Below, in pieces: positions 37,015 to 48,037 of a stretch of DNA of 64,000 nt; positions within the stretch are counted from its first letter, which is position 1, and every line of letters begins with the position of its first letter. The stretch covers positions 62,001 through 126,000 of the forward strand of contig CACYQN010000012.1 of assembly GCA_902776565.1 (NCBI GenBank), written 5' to 3'. Below the pieces are notes generated by a model. The model had not been told where the DNA came from. It saw only the letters and a program-made list of their open reading frames with translations, and made no database searches. The translations under genes and the position numbers were made by a program. This DNA is from an uncultured Bacteroidia bacterium (GTDB lineage: Bacteria > Bacteroidota > Bacteroidia > Bacteroidales > ML635J-15).

Positions 37015-37215
37015 TTATTTATTTGATGTTAATTCTCTTTTGCGAAGCTCTGTGTTAAGCCTTGCGATGGTTCTTCTCACTTCCTTCAATCGCTGAGGAT
37101 TTTCCAATGGAGAAACAGCGTGGTTAAGTCTCATCTTGTTTAGATTAAACTTTTCCGTAGCAATCTTCTCAACGATTTCCTTTGTTGTCAATCCTACTAT
37201 TTCTTTATTTTCCAT
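37015..37215 (-). CDS. rpmC: 50S ribosomal protein L29
   Basis: 66 residues, two helices: [20 protein letters not shown] and [20 protein letters not shown]. It sits near the exit tunnel. It lies 11 bases after rplP. Confidence 0.96.
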   Translation of the reverse strand: MENKEIVGLTTKEIVEKIATEKFNLNKMRLNHAVSPLENPQRLKEVRRTIARLNTELRKRELTSNK

Positions 37216-37226
37216 TGTCTGTAGTA

Positions 37227-37652
37227 TTATTCGTTAAAATCATAATCGCGACGAACGACAAATTTTGTTTTGATTGGAAGTTTTTGAGCGGCTAATCTCA
37301 AGGCTTCTTTTGCGAGGTCAAAAGGAATACCTTCTGCTTCAAATAAAATTCTTCCAGGAGTAACTCTGGCTACGAATCCTTCCGGAGCACCTTTACCTTT
37401 ACCCATACGAACTTCGGCTGGTTTGCTGGTGATTGGCTTATCCGGGAAAATTCGGATCCAAATCTGTCCTTGTCTTTGCATCTTTCTTGTAACAGCTACA
37501 CGGGCTGCCTCAATCTGACGACCAGTAAGGAGGCACATCTCCATAGCTTTGATTCCAAAGGAACCGAAAGCTATCTGGTTGCCGCGCTGGGCATTACCTT
37601 TCATTTTGCCCTTTTGCTCTTTTCTAAACTTTGTTCTTTTTGGTTGTAACAT
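37227..37652 (-). CDS. rplP: 50S ribosomal protein L16
   Basis: 141 residues. [19 protein letters not shown] at the start and the signatures [20 protein letters not shown] and [14 protein letters not shown]. It helps position tRNA in the A and P sites. It lies 12 bases after rpsC. Confidence 0.98.
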   Translation of the reverse strand: MLQPKRTKFRKEQKGKMKGNAQRGNQIAFGSFGIKAMEMCLLTGRQIEAARVAVTRKMQRQGQIWIRIFPDKPITSKPAEVRMGKGKGAPEGFVARVTPGRILFEAEGIPFDLAKEALRLAAQKLPIKTKFVVRRDYDFNE

Positions 37653-37664
37653 AGCTTTCAGATT

Positions 37665-38390
37665 TTACTTTGTTGTTCTTCTTTGTCTTTTATTACCACT
37701 AGGATTCATGCTGCCGCCCTTAGGTGACTGAACCTTCTTGCCGAAATTCGGTGACAAATCGACCTTACCGTACTTTTCGCCTCTGCAGATCCATACCTTG
37801 ATACCGAGGAGACCGGTCTTGGTGATTGCTTCTGCCAATGCGTAGTCGATGTCTGCTCTCAAAGTGTGGAGAGGTGTTCTTCCTTCCTTGTACATTTCCG
37901 AGCGAGCCATTTCAGCACCGTTCAAACGACCAGAGATCTGAATCTTTATGCCTTCTGCACCCATTCTCATTGTCGATGCGATAGCCATCTTTACAGCTCT
38001 TCTGTAAGCCATCTTGCCTTCGAGCTGACGAGCGAGAGTGTTGGCAACCAATTCTGCTTCAAGTTCGGGACGCTTGATTTCATAAATGTTAATCTGAACG
38101 TCCTTGTTAGTTATTTTCTTTAATTCTTCGCGAAGCTTATTTACTTCGTCGCCATCCTTACCGATTACGAAACCAGGACGTGCAGTGCTGATTGTAATGG
38201 TTATCATCTTCAAAGATCTTTCGATAGTAATCTTCGAGACGGAGGCTTTATCTAAACGAGTATTCAAATATTTACGAATAACTGCGTCTTCAGCAAGTTT
38301 GTCAGCATACTTCTTTCCACCGTACCAGTTAGAATCCCAACCTTTGATTATGCCTAATCTATTGCTTATTGGATTACATTTTTGTCCCAT
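37665..38390 (-). CDS. rpsC: 30S ribosomal protein S3
   Basis: 241 residues. N-terminal [21 protein letters not shown] domain with [18 protein letters not shown], and the C-terminal signature [16 protein letters not shown] segment (here [20 protein letters not shown]). The tail is Lys/Arg-rich. It lies 4 bases after rplV. Confidence 0.97.
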   Translation of the reverse strand: MGQKCNPISNRLGIIKGWDSNWYGGKKYADKLAEDAVIRKYLNTRLDKASVSKITIERSLKMITITISTARPGFVIGKDGDEVNKLREELKKITNKDVQINIYEIKRPELEAELVANTLARQLEGKMAYRRAVKMAIASTMRMGAEGIKIQISGRLNGAEMARSEMYKEGRTPLHTLRADIDYALAEAITKTGLLGIKVWICRGEKYGKVDLSPNFGKKVQSPKGGSMNPSGNKRQRRTTK

Positions 38391-38394
38391 GAGA

Positions 38395-38817
38395 TTATGC
38401 GTTTTCTTCTTTTACTAATTCATTTTCTTTGCTACCTACCACTAAAGTAACGTGATTAGAACGTTTTCTAATACGATATCCTCTTCCTTGAGGAGCAGGT
38501 TTGATTCTCTTGAGCACTCTACCGGAATCAACATAGATCTCCTTTACAACGAGACCAGCGTCTTCCATCTTAGCGCCTTCGTTCTTAGCCTGCCAGTTTG
38601 CGATTGCTGACATCAATAACTTTTCGATATCGCGTGATGCAACCTTAGAGGAATACTTCAAAATATTCAAAGCCTTTTCAACTTCAATTCCTCTTATCTG
38701 GTCTGCCACGAGTCTCATCTTTATTGGAGATGTCGGACAATTACGGAGGATGGCGAAGCTTTTCTGCTTTCTTGCTTCTTTTATGCTATTAGCTCTTAAT
38801 CTTTTACGTGCGCCCAT
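38395..38817 (-). CDS. rplV: 50S ribosomal protein L22
   Basis: 140 residues. The core is [20 protein letters not shown] followed by [20 protein letters not shown]. The beta-hairpin that lines the exit tunnel contains [20 protein letters not shown]. It lies 11 bases after rpsS. Confidence 0.97.
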   Translation of the reverse strand: MGARKRLRANSIKEARKQKSFAILRNCPTSPIKMRLVADQIRGIEVEKALNILKYSSKVASRDIEKLLMSAIANWQAKNEGAKMEDAGLVVKEIYVDSGRVLKRIKPAPQGRGYRIRKRSNHVTLVVGSKENELVKEENA

Positions 38818-38828
38818 AACTTTTACTT

Positions 38829-39098
38829 TTATTTGTTCTTCTTACCACCGTGACCACGGAATGTTCTTGTGGGAGCAAATTCGCCCAATTTGTGACCTAC
38901 CATGTTTTCTGTTACATATACCGGAATGAACTTGTTTCCGTTGTGAACAGCGAAAGTATGACCTACAAACTCAGGCGGAATAACAGATGCTCTTGCCCAT
39001 GTCTTGATGGCTGTCTTCTTACCGCTAGCTTCCATTGCTGTGACTTTCTTCTCAAGATTGAAGTCAATGAACGGTCCTTTTTTAAGTGATCTACTCAT
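38829..39098 (-). CDS. rpsS: 30S ribosomal protein S19
   Basis: 89 residues. [18 protein letters not shown] at the start, ending [24 protein letters not shown] ([20 protein letters not shown]) and RGHGGKK. It lies in the head of the 30S subunit next to S13. It lies 6 bases after rplB. Confidence 0.98.
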   Translation of the reverse strand: MSRSLKKGPFIDFNLEKKVTAMEASGKKTAIKTWARASVIPPEFVGHTFAVHNGNKFIPVYVTENMVGHKLGEFAPTRTFRGHGGKKNK

Positions 39099-39104
39099 AC
39101 CTGA

Positions 39105-39929
39105 TTACTTTTTCCTTCTTTCAACAATATACTTATTGGATTCCTTCTTAGTGCTGCGAGTCTTATAACCCTTAGCAAGCAATCCCTTTCTCGAACGTGG
39201 GTGACCTCCAGAGGCTCTACCTTCACCACCACCCATTGGGTGATCTACTGGGTTCATTACGACACCGCGGTTGTGCGGGCGACGACCGAACCAGCGTGAA
39301 CGACCTGCCTTACCGTCGCTCTCGAGAGCGTGGTCTGCGTTAGAAACGCTTCCTATGGTTGCCTTGCAGGTAACGAGGATCTTTCTTACTTCACCCGAAG
39401 GCATTCTTACGATTGCGTACTTGCCTTCCTTTGATACTAACTGGGCATACGAGCCTGCACTTCTAGCGATAACTGCTCCCTGGCCTGGTCTCAACTCGAT
39501 GTTGTGAACGATAGTTCCCAGAGGAATATCACCCATAAACAAGGTGTTACCCAATTCTGGAGCTACATTCTTGCCAGATTCGATAACCTGACCGAGCTGA
39601 AGTCCGTTAGGTGCGATGATGTATCTCTTCTCACCATCTTCGTAAGCAACTAGGGCTATACGGGCTGAACGGTTAGGATCGTATTCGATTGCCTTTACCG
39701 TTGCCTTCATGCCATCTCTATCTCTCTTGAAATCAATCAAACGGTACTGTCTCTTGTGACCACCACCAATATAGCGCATAGTCATCTTACCCTGATTGTT
39801 TCGTCCCCCGGATTTTCTTAATGGTACCAACAAAGATTTTTCTGGCTTGCTGCGAGTGATTTCGTCAAACGCGCTGATAACCTTGAATCTTTGACCCGGT
39901 GTTGTCGGATTTAATTTTCTTAAAGCCAT
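39105..39929 (-). CDS. rplB: 50S ribosomal protein L2
   Basis: 274 residues. The SH3-like and OB core includes [20 protein letters not shown] and [20 protein letters not shown]. The L2 signature [19 protein letters not shown] contains the conserved His next to the peptidyl-transferase centre. It lies 19 bases after rplW. Confidence 0.98.
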   Translation of the reverse strand: MALRKLNPTTPGQRFKVISAFDEITRSKPEKSLLVPLRKSGGRNNQGKMTMRYIGGGHKRQYRLIDFKRDRDGMKATVKAIEYDPNRSARIALVAYEDGEKRYIIAPNGLQLGQVIESGKNVAPELGNTLFMGDIPLGTIVHNIELRPGQGAVIARSAGSYAQLVSKEGKYAIVRMPSGEVRKILVTCKATIGSVSNADHALESDGKAGRSRWFGRRPHNRGVVMNPVDHPMGGGEGRASGGHPRSRKGLLAKGYKTRSTKKESNKYIVERRKK

Positions 39930-39948
39930 CTTCTTACTTTACTTAATA

Positions 39949-40239
39949 CTAAATATTGCTATAAAAATCAATAACATTTCCTTCTACGAGCGTGATAACT
40001 GCCTTCTTGTAGGAGTTAGATCTGCCGCGCTGTACACCGCTCTTTGTGTAGCGAACCTTCAGCTTGCCAGAATAACGCATGGTGTTTACGGCTTCAACCT
40101 TGACATCATACATCTTTTCAACTGCTTCCTTTATCTGCAGCTTATCTGCTCTCTTATCTACCATAAAAGCGTAACGGTTGAGCTTTTCACCCAACTTTGT
40201 CATCTTTTCGGTCAATATCGGTCTAACTAATATTTCCAT
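39949..40239 (-). CDS. rplW: 50S ribosomal protein L23
   Basis: 96 residues. VRPILTEKMTKLGEKLNRYA at the start and ADKLQIKEAVEKMYDVKVEA give the L23 fold at the exit-tunnel rim, where trigger factor and SRP dock. It lies 12 bases after rplD. Confidence 0.97.
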   Translation of the reverse strand: MEILVRPILTEKMTKLGEKLNRYAFMVDKRADKLQIKEAVEKMYDVKVEAVNTMRYSGKLKVRYTKSGVQRGRSNSYKKAVITLVEGNVIDFYSNI

Positions 40240-40251
40240 TTTCTTATACCG

Positions 40252-40878
40252 TTACGATAAAATACTTTCAAAAACACAAATTGACTTCTCTTCAACCATA
40301 AGAATCGAAGCCCACATAATGTCGTATGTAGTTAATTCACTAGCAGTTACAACATTTACGTCTTTCAAATTTCGTGCGGACAAATATACATTTTTATTTG
40401 ATTCCGACATAACAATTAAAACTTTTTTATCATCAAATTTGAAATTATTTTTCAAACCGACGATATTCTTAGTCTTAATTTCGTCAAAATTCAGATTATC
40501 AAGAACATAGATATCGTTGTCCTGCATCTTGTAAGTCAACGCCGACTTTCTTGCCAATCTCTTAACTTTCTTGTTGAGTTTGAAGTCGTACAATCTTGGT
40601 TCTGGACCAAAAACTCTACCTCCACCTCTGAAGAGCGGGTTCTTGATGCTACCAAAACGTGCTGTACCTGTTCCCTTCTGCTTTTTCAACTTCTTTGTAC
40701 TACCGGAAACAATACCCCTGTGCAACGACGAGTGGGTACCCTGACGATTGTTTGCCATGTACTGCTTGCAGTCGAGGTAGATGACGTGATCGTTGGGTTC
40801 GATAGCAAATATGGAATCCTTCAATTCTACTTTGCGTCCGGTGTTTTCTCCAGATTTGTTATATACTGCTACTTCCAT
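40252..40878 (-). CDS. rplD: 50S ribosomal protein L4
   Basis: 208 residues. The extended tunnel loop contains GTHSSLHRGIVSGSTKKLKK and QKGTGTARFGSIKNPLFRGG; the C-terminal globular part has NIVGLKNNFKFDDKKVLIVM. In enterobacteria L4 represses the S10 operon; no equivalent leader was recognised upstream of rpsJ. Its ATG overlaps the rplC stop (TAATG). Confidence 0.97.
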   Translation of the reverse strand: MEVAVYNKSGENTGRKVELKDSIFAIEPNDHVIYLDCKQYMANNRQGTHSSLHRGIVSGSTKKLKKQKGTGTARFGSIKNPLFRGGGRVFGPEPRLYDFKLNKKVKRLARKSALTYKMQDNDIYVLDNLNFDEIKTKNIVGLKNNFKFDDKKVLIVMSESNKNVYLSARNLKDVNVVTASELTTYDIMWASILMVEEKSICVFESILS

Positions 40879-41495
40879 TATCTTTCAATTATTAAATATG
40901 AACCTTTGGCACCCGGAACAGAACCTTTAACAATCAGAAGATTGCTTTCCGGAATAACCTTCAAAACTCTCAAACTTGTAACCTTTACGGAGTCACCTCC
41001 CATGCGGCCACCCATGCGCATTCCTTTGAATACTCTTGAAGGAGTAGAACATGCGCCCAAAGAACCAGGAGCTCTCAAGCGGTTGTGCTGACCGTGTGTC
41101 TTGTCGTTTACACCGCCGAAACCGTGTCTCTTAACTACGCCCTGGAAACCCTTACCTTTGGAGGTTCCGCTAACGTCACAATATTCACCTTCGATGAAAA
41201 TATTTACATCGATAACTTCACCCAAAGTCACTTCCTTGCCAAAGTCCTTGAACTCAACCAAACGCTTCTTTGGTGTGGTTCCTGCCTTTGCGAAATGACC
41301 CTTCATTGCTTTGGTCGTACGTTTTTCCTTTTTCTCATCGAATGCCAACTGAACTGCTTCGTAACCGTCCTTTTCAACAGTCTTCAACTGGGTTACTACG
41401 CAAGGTCCTGCCTCGATAACAGTGCATGGAACATTCTTTCCCTCAACACTGAAGATGGAAGTCATACCTACTTTTTTACCAATAATTCCTTGCAT
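40878..41495 (-). CDS. rplC: 50S ribosomal protein L3
   Basis: 205 residues. [20 protein letters not shown] at the start. The L3 signature is [16 protein letters not shown] with [15 protein letters not shown] near the peptidyl-transferase centre. It lies 21 bases after rpsJ. Confidence 0.97.
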   Translation of the reverse strand: MQGIIGKKVGMTSIFSVEGKNVPCTVIEAGPCVVTQLKTVEKDGYEAVQLAFDEKKEKRTTKAMKGHFAKAGTTPKKRLVEFKDFGKEVTLGEVIDVNIFIEGEYCDVSGTSKGKGFQGVVKRHGFGGVNDKTHGQHNRLRAPGSLGACSTPSRVFKGMRMGGRMGGDSVKVTSLRVLKVIPESNLLIVKGSVPGAKGSYLIIER

Positions 41496-41516
41496 TTCAA
41501 TACTTTTTTTAAATTA

Positions 41517-41825
41517 CTAACTTGCTTTAATTTCCACATCTACGCCACTAGGCAATTCCAATTTCATCAACGCGTCAATCGTCTTCGATGTCGTGCTATA
41601 GATATCGAGCAAACGCTTGTACGAACTGAGTTCGAACTGTTCTCTCGACTTCTTGTTTACGAATGTCGAACGGTTGACAGTAAAAATACGCTTGTGAGTT
41701 GGCAGAGGAATAGGACCTCTTACAACTGCTCCGGTTGTTTTTACCGTTTTCAGAATCTTTTCTGCCGACTTGTCAACCAAGTTGTGGTCGTAAGATTTCA
41801 GCTTAATTCTAATTTTCTGATTCAT
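41517..41825 (-). CDS. rpsJ: 30S ribosomal protein S10
   Basis: 102 residues. [20 protein letters not shown] at the start and the signature [20 protein letters not shown]. In E. coli S10 also works in antitermination as NusE. It follows fusA by only 15 bases, so the str and S10 operons are joined here and no tuf gene separates them. Confidence 0.98.
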   Translation of the reverse strand: MNQKIRIKLKSYDHNLVDKSAEKILKTVKTTGAVVRGPIPLPTHKRIFTVNRSTFVNKKSREQFELSSYKRLLDIYSTTSKTIDALMKLELPSGVDVEIKAS

Positions 41826-41840
41826 ACTTAATTACTATAA

Positions 41841-43937
41841 TTAAAAAATAAATTTTCTATTGTCTATCAATTTCTGTTGTATATCTGCTGGTACTTTTTC
41901 GTACGAGGAGAACTCCATGCTGAATATTGCTCTTCCCGAACTCAAAGTCCTAAGTGCTGTTATGTATCCGAACTGCTCTGCCAACGGAACCCTAGCCTTC
42001 AATACCCTGTGCATTCCTTTGGTATCCATACCTTCGATTACAGCTCTCCTTCTGTTGAGGTCTGCACTGATATCGCCAAGGTACTCGTCGGGAGTCAAAA
42101 TTTCAACCTTCATTATAGGCTCGAGCAAAACGGTCTTGAGCATACGCGATGCTTCCTTGAAGCACAAGCCGGCAGCAATCTTGAACGAAAGTTCGTCGCT
42201 GTCGACCGGGTGGAACGAACCATCGATAAGTTCTACCTTCATGTTGTGAACCGGGTAACCGAGCAGCGGACCATTCGACATTGCCTCCTTGAATCCGGCT
42301 TCTACGCCCTTGACATACTCTGCAGGCAACTTGTCGCCCTTGAGCTTGTTGACAAATTCGAATCCGCTCTCGTCTGAATCTGCCGGTCCGATATTGACGG
42401 TAATGTCGGCAAATTTTCCCTTTCCACCAGTCTGCTTCTTGAAAACATAGCTATGCTGCACGTTTCCTACAAATTCTTCCTTGTAGTTAACCTGCTGCTT
42501 TCCCTGAATTATCTTCAGACCGAACTCGCGAACGAGACGGTCGATGATAATCTCGAGGTGAAGTTCGCCCATACCGCTGATGAGCATCTGTCCCGACATC
42601 TCGTCTATTCTAACGGCAAAAGTCGGATCCTCCTCCGACAACTTTTCAAGTGCTATGTTAAGCTTCTCTATGTCAGCCTGCGACTGTGCTTCGATGGCTA
42701 TCGAAATCACAGGTTCAGGGAATTTCATCCTCTCCAAGACTATCGGCTTCCTTTCGTCGCACAAGGTGTCGCCAGTGAAAACATCCTTCAGACCAACTAC
42801 AGCGCAGATGTCGCCAGCCTCGACCGACTCAATCTGGTTTTGCTTGTTGGAATGCATCTGGAATATCCTTGTAACCCTTTCCTTGCGGCCTGTGCGGACG
42901 TTGTAAACCATGTCGCCAGTCTTTATTGTACCGCTATATATTCTAAGGTATGAAAGTTTTCCGACAAACGAGTTTGCCATAATCTTGAAGCACATTGCAG
43001 CAAGAGGTCCTTCTGCGTCGGCGCTTCTGGTGATTACGTCCTCGGTCTTGGGATGATGTCCGCTGATAGCCTTGACATCGAGAGGAGAAGGAAGATATTC
43101 GCATATTGCGTCGAGCAATAATTGAATACCTTTGTTCTTGAATGCAGAACCGCAAAATACTGGAACACATTTCTCGTCGATGACAGCCTTGCGCAACACC
43201 TTCTTGATGTCGGCAATCGAAACGCTGTCCTTGTCGTCGAGGAACTTTTCCATAAGTTCGTCGTCGAACTCGACTACTGTTTCGAGTAATTTTTCGCGGT
43301 ACTCCTCCACTTCCGACTTCATAGCCTCTGGGATTACAATCTCGTTGAACTTAACGCCCAGAGATTCCTCGTCCCATTCGTAAGCCTTGTTTTCAAGAAG
43401 GTCAACGATTCCAGAGAAAGAATCGCCGTCGCCAATCGGCAGTTGCATAGCAATAGGATTAGCTCCGAGCTTCTTTTCTATTTGCTGGAGAACGCCAATG
43501 AAGTCTGCGCCCGTCCTGTCCATCTTGTTTACGAAGGCAAGACGTGGAACATTGTACTTGTTTGCCTGATGCCAGACAGTTTCGCTTTGTGGCTCAACGC
43601 CTCCCACTGCACAGAACACAGCTACAGCACCATCGAGCACGCGCAGCGACCTTTCGACCTCGACTGTAAAATCAACGTGTCCCGGAGTATCGATGATGTT
43701 GATTTTGTAATCATTGTCATCGACCTTCCAGAAAGCTGTCGTTGCTGCCGAAGTGATGGTTATGCCACGCTCCTGCTCCTGTGCCATCCAGTCCATAGTG
43801 GCAGTACCCTCATGGACTTCGCCAAGCTTGTAGTTGACACCAGTATAATACAGAATGCGCTCAGTAGTCGTGGTCTTACCCGCGTCTATGTGAGCCATTA
43901 TGCCGATGTTTCTAGTATTTACAAGCGAAGCGTTCAT
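41841..43937 (-). CDS. fusA: Elongation factor G
   Basis: 698-residue translocation GTPase. P-loop AHIDAGKT (15-22), switch region [16 protein letters not shown], and base-recognition motif NKMD all intact. Domain IV loop [15 protein letters not shown] and domain V follow normally. It lies between rpsG and rpsJ, the str operon position. Confidence 0.98.
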   Translation of the reverse strand: MNASLVNTRNIGIMAHIDAGKTTTTERILYYTGVNYKLGEVHEGTATMDWMAQEQERGITITSAATTAFWKVDDNDYKINIIDTPGHVDFTVEVERSLRVLDGAVAVFCAVGGVEPQSETVWHQANKYNVPRLAFVNKMDRTGADFIGVLQQIEKKLGANPIAMQLPIGDGDSFSGIVDLLENKAYEWDEESLGVKFNEIVIPEAMKSEVEEYREKLLETVVEFDDELMEKFLDDKDSVSIADIKKVLRKAVIDEKCVPVFCGSAFKNKGIQLLLDAICEYLPSPLDVKAISGHHPKTEDVITRSADAEGPLAAMCFKIMANSFVGKLSYLRIYSGTIKTGDMVYNVRTGRKERVTRIFQMHSNKQNQIESVEAGDICAVVGLKDVFTGDTLCDERKPIVLERMKFPEPVISIAIEAQSQADIEKLNIALEKLSEEDPTFAVRIDEMSGQMLISGMGELHLEIIIDRLVREFGLKIIQGKQQVNYKEEFVGNVQHSYVFKKQTGGKGKFADITVNIGPADSDESGFEFVNKLKGDKLPAEYVKGVEAGFKEAMSNGPLLGYPVHNMKVELIDGSFHPVDSDELSFKIAAGLCFKEASRMLKTVLLEPIMKVEILTPDEYLGDISADLNRRRAVIEGMDTKGMHRVLKARVPLAEQFGYITALRTLSSGRAIFSMEFSSYEKVPADIQQKLIDNRKFIF

Positions 43938-43954
43938 TCTGTGCGTCTGTAAAA

Positions 43955-44431
43955 TTAAAATTTGAAGTGAGAGAATGCCTTGTTAGCCTCAGCCATTCTG
44001 TGGGTATCTTCTTTCTTCTTGAAAGCAGAACCTTCGCAGTTGTAAGCTGCAAGAATTTCAGCAGAAAGTTTGTCGGCCATCGACTTGCCAGCGCGCTTGC
44101 GTGCGAATGACAACATCCACTTGTGGCTGATAGAAATCTTTCTGTCGGCACGTATTTCGGTAGGAACCTGGAAAGTAGCACCACCTATTCTACGGCTCTT
44201 AACCTCTACGGACGGAGTGATGTTATCGAGAGCCTTCTTCCATATTTCCAATGGAGTTTCCTCGCTGTCCTTCATCTTCTTTCCGATAAGGTCCATACAT
44301 TCATAAAAAATCTTAAATGAAGTGGATTTCTTTCCGTCCCACATCATATCGTTTACAAAACGAGTTACGCGAACGTCATTATACTTGGGATCCGGAAGAA
44401 TCGTTCTTTTTCTTGGCTTAGATTTTCTCAT
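43955..44431 (-). CDS. rpsG: 30S ribosomal protein S7
   Basis: 158 residues. The S7 signature is [20 protein letters not shown], and the middle has [20 protein letters not shown]; the end is [14 protein letters not shown]. It organises the 30S head and the E site. It lies 24 bases after rpsL. Confidence 0.97.
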   Translation of the reverse strand: MRKSKPRKRTILPDPKYNDVRVTRFVNDMMWDGKKSTSFKIFYECMDLIGKKMKDSEETPLEIWKKALDNITPSVEVKSRRIGGATFQVPTEIRADRKISISHKWMLSFARKRAGKSMADKLSAEILAAYNCEGSAFKKKEDTHRMAEANKAFSHFKF

Positions 44432-44455
44432 CTCTATTTATCTTTATACTACTAA

Positions 44456-44848
44456 TTATTTCTTTGCAGCAGCTTTTGCTTTCGGTCTCTTGGTTCCGTA
44501 CTTGGAACGTCTCTGTGTACGTCCATCAACGCCGGCAGCATCCAAACCGCCTCTTACGATATGATATCTTACACCTGGCAAATCCTTTACCCTGCCACCA
44601 CGAACCATTACGATCGAGTGTTCCTGCAAGTTGTGTCCTTCGCCCGGTATGTAAGCGTTGACTTCCTTACCGTTAGTTAATCTAACCCTAGCAACCTTAC
44701 GCATTGCTGAATTAGGCTTTTTAGGTGTTGTTGTGTACACTCTCGTGCAAACACCTCTTCTCTGTGGGCATGAATCGAGTGCAGGCGATTTACTCTTGTC
44801 GGCTGCAACATATCTGCCTTTTCTTACTAATTGCTGTATCGTTGGCAT
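44456..44848 (-). CDS. rpsL: 30S ribosomal protein S12
   Basis: 130 residues, first gene of the cluster. The decoding-centre segment [20 protein letters not shown] has Lys at 43 and 44, and [19 protein letters not shown] has Lys88. These are the wild-type residues that change in streptomycin resistance in other bacteria. A TACCTTTG promoter box lies 57 bases upstream. Confidence 0.98.
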   Translation of the reverse strand: MPTIQQLVRKGRYVAADKSKSPALDSCPQRRGVCTRVYTTTPKKPNSAMRKVARVRLTNGKEVNAYIPGEGHNLQEHSIVMVRGGRVKDLPGVRYHIVRGGLDAAGVDGRTQRRSKYGTKRPKAKAAAKK

Positions 44849-44905
44849 ATAACCTATTTATTTTTAATAATTTTACTCTAATTTACATTTACAAAATTTG
44901 GACTG

Positions 44906-44913
44906 CAAAGGTA
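44906..44913 (-). promoter_or_regulatory. Promoter box for the ribosomal protein cluster
   Basis: Minus-strand TACCTTTG fits TAnnTTTG, with a weaker ATTG 18 bases upstream as a possible -33. It is the only clear promoter of the 33-gene cluster. The flanking 44914-45113 is extremely AT-rich with poly-T tracts, as expected upstream of a very strong promoter, and holds no gene. Confidence 0.55.
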
Positions 44914-45113
44914 GAACATTTTTTCTTACCGACAATGTAACTTTTTTATTTTTTTTAAAATATTTTTTGTGAGCATAAAAAAAATTATCAACATAGTCCA
45001 TTTTCTTCTTAAAAGTCTGATTACAATATCGATATTTTAAGGGACAAAAAATATTATCAACAATCAACTGAAAAATTAATTTGATTCCGAAATATTGTAT
45101 TTCCAAATAATAT

Positions 45114-45121
45114 TATTTTTG
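45114..45121 (+). promoter_or_regulatory. Promoter box for the beta-helix lipoprotein and uvrC
   Basis: TATTTTTG fits TAnnTTTG, with ATTG 16 bases upstream (45094-45097). It lies 26 bases before the ATG at 45148. Confidence 0.5.
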
Positions 45122-45147
45122 CATTTCAAACAAAAATTTTGCCTCAA

Positions 45148-46239
45148 ATGAAAGCACACGACATCAAGTTCATCGCCCTTATTATATTATTAATAGGTAT
45201 AACCGCAATTCCATCGTGCAATATCGGTGATACTCCGACAGCGGAAACAATAACAATAAGTTCAGACATTAACTCGCCAACGACTTGGAAAGGCGACAAC
45301 ATTTATATCATTGACAAAGACAACCTATACCTCAATGCCGAGTTGACAATAGAAGCCGGCGCAATAATAAAGATGATGTCGGGAAGCAACATAATGCTTA
45401 ACCGCAACGGCAACATCATAGCCAACGGCACAAGTTCAAAGCCGATTGTCTTCACTTCTATAAAGGACGACAACAACGGAAGCGACAGCAACAGCGACGG
45501 CGACAATACGGTTCCCGCTGCCGGCGACTGGGGCTACATCAACCTCAACGGCTCGCAAAACTCAACATTCACGCACTGCAAGTTCCTGTACGGAGGCCGC
45601 GACAATTCAAATCCGGCAACCGTTGATGTATCGTCGGAAGCCAAAGCCATTTTCGACAACTGCACATTTGCATATAATTCCGGCGGTCTGCTCAACAGCA
45701 TATATGTCGGCGCTCTGAACGCATCAAACGCCAGCGCAGAGACAAGCATAACCAACTGCAAGTTCTACGGCAATAATGTCCCCGTAACGATAAATGCCGA
45801 AATGAGCATGGACAATTCAAATTCGTTCTCCAACGACAAACTAGGAAACAAATGCAATGGAATCTTCATCTCAGGAAGCAACATTAGCACCGACATCAGT
45901 TGGCTTGAAGACGAAGTAGCTTTCGTCGTAACTGCCGCAAATCTAGACATAGAAACTAATAGAACTCTTACTTTCGGCAATAACGTAGTTGTTAAGTTCG
46001 TCGAACATTCAACACTTACTGTTTCGAACGAAGGTTGCCTTATCAACCACGACGGGAACGGCGTTTTCTTCACCTCGCTTAAGGACGACGAACGCAAGGG
46101 TGACACCAATGGTGATGGCAATGAAACCATACCGGAAGTTGCCGACTGGACTGGAATATACATTAACGGCTGGAAATCTGTCGGATACGCAACATGGCCA
46201 AACATATTTTACAACGACCCGCATCCACCCGTAAAATAA
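45148..46239 (+). CDS. Beta-helix-type surface lipoprotein
   Basis: 363 residues from the ATG at 45148 (the frame opens 3 codons earlier at a TTG). The lipoprotein signal ends in IPSC (Cys about residue 24). The mature part is Asn/Ser/Thr-rich, with repeats of a short strand pattern: GDNIYIIDKDNLYLNAELTI, FTHCKFLYGG, FDNCTFAYNS and ITNCKFYGNN. This is a right-handed beta-helix or pectate-lyase-like fold. Two Asp/Asn/Gly-rich loops (DDNNGSDSNSDGD and DDERKGDTNGDGNE) look like calcium sites. It ends 1 base before the uvrC ATG, so both are on one transcript. Enzymatic activity cannot be inferred. Confidence 0.75.
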   Translation: MKAHDIKFIALIILLIGITAIPSCNIGDTPTAETITISSDINSPTTWKGDNIYIIDKDNLYLNAELTIEAGAIIKMMSGSNIMLNRNGNIIANGTSSKPIVFTSIKDDNNGSDSNSDGDNTVPAAGDWGYINLNGSQNSTFTHCKFLYGGRDNSNPATVDVSSEAKAIFDNCTFAYNSGGLLNSIYVGALNASNASAETSITNCKFYGNNVPVTINAEMSMDNSNSFSNDKLGNKCNGIFISGSNISTDISWLEDEVAFVVTAANLDIETNRTLTFGNNVVVKFVEHSTLTVSNEGCLINHDGNGVFFTSLKDDERKGDTNGDGNETIPEVADWTGIYINGWKSVGYATWPNIFYNDPHPPVK

Positions 46240-46240
46240 C

Positions 46241-48037
46241 ATGAATGCTTCGGAACACGTTGCCGAAATCGTAAAAGCCTTGCCGAAAGCACCTGGAGTT
46301 TACAGGTACTTCGATAAGGACGGAACCATAATATATGTAGGCAAGGCCAAAAGTCTGAAAAATAGGGTCAGCTCCTATTTTCTGTCGAACAACCTCAACC
46401 GCAAGACGCAAATCCTTGTCAGCCAGATATGCGACATTGAATACACTGTGGTTGACAGCGAAAGCGAAGCATTGTTGCTTGAAAATGTCCTGATAAAGCA
46501 GTTGCAACCAAAATACAACATACTGCTCAAGGACGACAAGACCTATCCTTGGGTGTGCATTACCAACGAACCCTTCCCTCGCCTGCTCTACACACGACAA
46601 AAAAACGACAACGGCGAGTATTTCGGTCCTTTCGCTTCGGCTTACACCATCAAAACCTTACTTGCTCTGATACAGCAACTTTACCCTATCCGCACCTGCA
46701 AGCACAACATCACCGAACAGGGTATAAAGGAGGGAAAGTTCGACATCTGCCTCGACTACCACATCGGCAACTGCCTCGGTCCGTGCATCGGCAAAATTGA
46801 CAAGGAGAACTACATGGCTATGTTCGCCGACATCCGCAAAATCCTGCGTGGCGACCTTCAGCAAGTGCAAGGTTTCCTCAAGGAAAAAATGTTGAAACAC
46901 GCCGCCAACCTCGAATTCGAGGAAGCCTCAAAGCTAAAGCACAAACTCGACCTGCTCGAAAACTACCGAAGCAAGTCAACCGTTGTTGACACAAACATAT
47001 CCAACGTTGAGGCTTTCGGCTTTGCTAAGGACATAAACTCCTACTACATAAGTTACTTACGCATACAAAACGGAGCAATCATAGCGTCGCACTCGGTGGA
47101 AATCCGCAAGCGCATCGAGGAAACCGACGAGGACATACTTGCCTACGCCATTGTTGACATCCGCGAAGAACTGAAAAGCAACGTCAAGACAATAATACTA
47201 CCGTTCCAGATTGACTTCCCGATTGAAAACGTAAAGTTCGAGTACCCGCAGAAAGGCGACAAGGGAAAAATCCTTGAACTGGCAAACCGCAACGCAAAGT
47301 TCTATATGCTCGAAAAGCACAAGCAGGTGGAAGGCAAAGACCCTGAAAAGAACACTCTGCGCAAACTGGAAACCTTGAAAGCCGACCTTATGATGGACGA
47401 ACTGCCAGTGCATATCGAGTGCTTCGACAACTCCAACATACAGGGAACCAATCCTGTAGCATCGTGCGTTGTGTTCAAGAACGCCAAGCCGTCGAAAAAA
47501 GACTACCGACATTTCAACATAAAGACGGTAGTTGGTGCAAACGACTTCGCCTCGATGGAAGAAATCATCTTCCGCCGCTACCGCCGTCTGCTCGACGAGG
47601 GCGAACCCCTACCCCAACTTATTGTTGTTGACGGTGGCAAGGTGCAGTTGTCGTTTGCAGTGCGGAGTCTCGAAAAACTGGGACTGATTGGCAAAGTGAA
47701 GATTGTAGGCATCGCAAAGAGGCTCGAAGAAATCTTTCTCCCTGGCGACGACATTCCGCTCTACCTCGACAAGAACTCCGAATCGTTGAAAATCATACAG
47801 CACGCCCGCGACGAAGCTCACCGCTTTGGCATAACCTTCCACCGCAAAAAACGCTCCGACAACTTCCTAAAGAGCGAACTCGACGACATAAAGGGCATTG
47901 GCCCAAAGACAAAGGAAATACTCCTAAAAGAGTTCAAGACCATAAACGGAATAAAGGAGGCGAGCAAGGAGAAACTAACCGAAACATTAGGTGCGGCAAA
48001 AGCGGAGATAATTTGGAAGTACTTCCACAAGGGCTAA
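46241..48037 (+). CDS. uvrC: Excinuclease ABC subunit C
   Basis: 598 residues; makes both incisions in nucleotide-excision repair. The GIY-YIG nuclease domain is N-terminal (GVY at 19-21, YVG at 32-34, catalytic Arg42). The UVR motif that binds UvrB follows (LEFEEASKLKHKLDLLE). The RNase H-like domain has ECFDNSNIQG and VVDGGKVQLSFAV, and the tandem helix-hairpin-helix is LDDIKGIGPKTKEILLKEF. Length is normal. Its stop codon is embedded in one arm of an inverted repeat (48032-48088). Co-transcription with a surface lipoprotein is odd but probably incidental. Confidence 0.97.
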   Translation: MNASEHVAEIVKALPKAPGVYRYFDKDGTIIYVGKAKSLKNRVSSYFLSNNLNRKTQILVSQICDIEYTVVDSESEALLLENVLIKQLQPKYNILLKDDKTYPWVCITNEPFPRLLYTRQKNDNGEYFGPFASAYTIKTLLALIQQLYPIRTCKHNITEQGIKEGKFDICLDYHIGNCLGPCIGKIDKENYMAMFADIRKILRGDLQQVQGFLKEKMLKHAANLEFEEASKLKHKLDLLENYRSKSTVVDTNISNVEAFGFAKDINSYYISYLRIQNGAIIASHSVEIRKRIEETDEDILAYAIVDIREELKSNVKTIILPFQIDFPIENVKFEYPQKGDKGKILELANRNAKFYMLEKHKQVEGKDPEKNTLRKLETLKADLMMDELPVHIECFDNSNIQGTNPVASCVVFKNAKPSKKDYRHFNIKTVVGANDFASMEEIIFRRYRRLLDEGEPLPQLIVVDGGKVQLSFAVRSLEKLGLIGKVKIVGIAKRLEEIFLPGDDIPLYLDKNSESLKIIQHARDEAHRFGITFHRKKRSDNFLKSELDDIKGIGPKTKEILLKEFKTINGIKEASKEKLTETLGAAKAEIIWKYFHKG

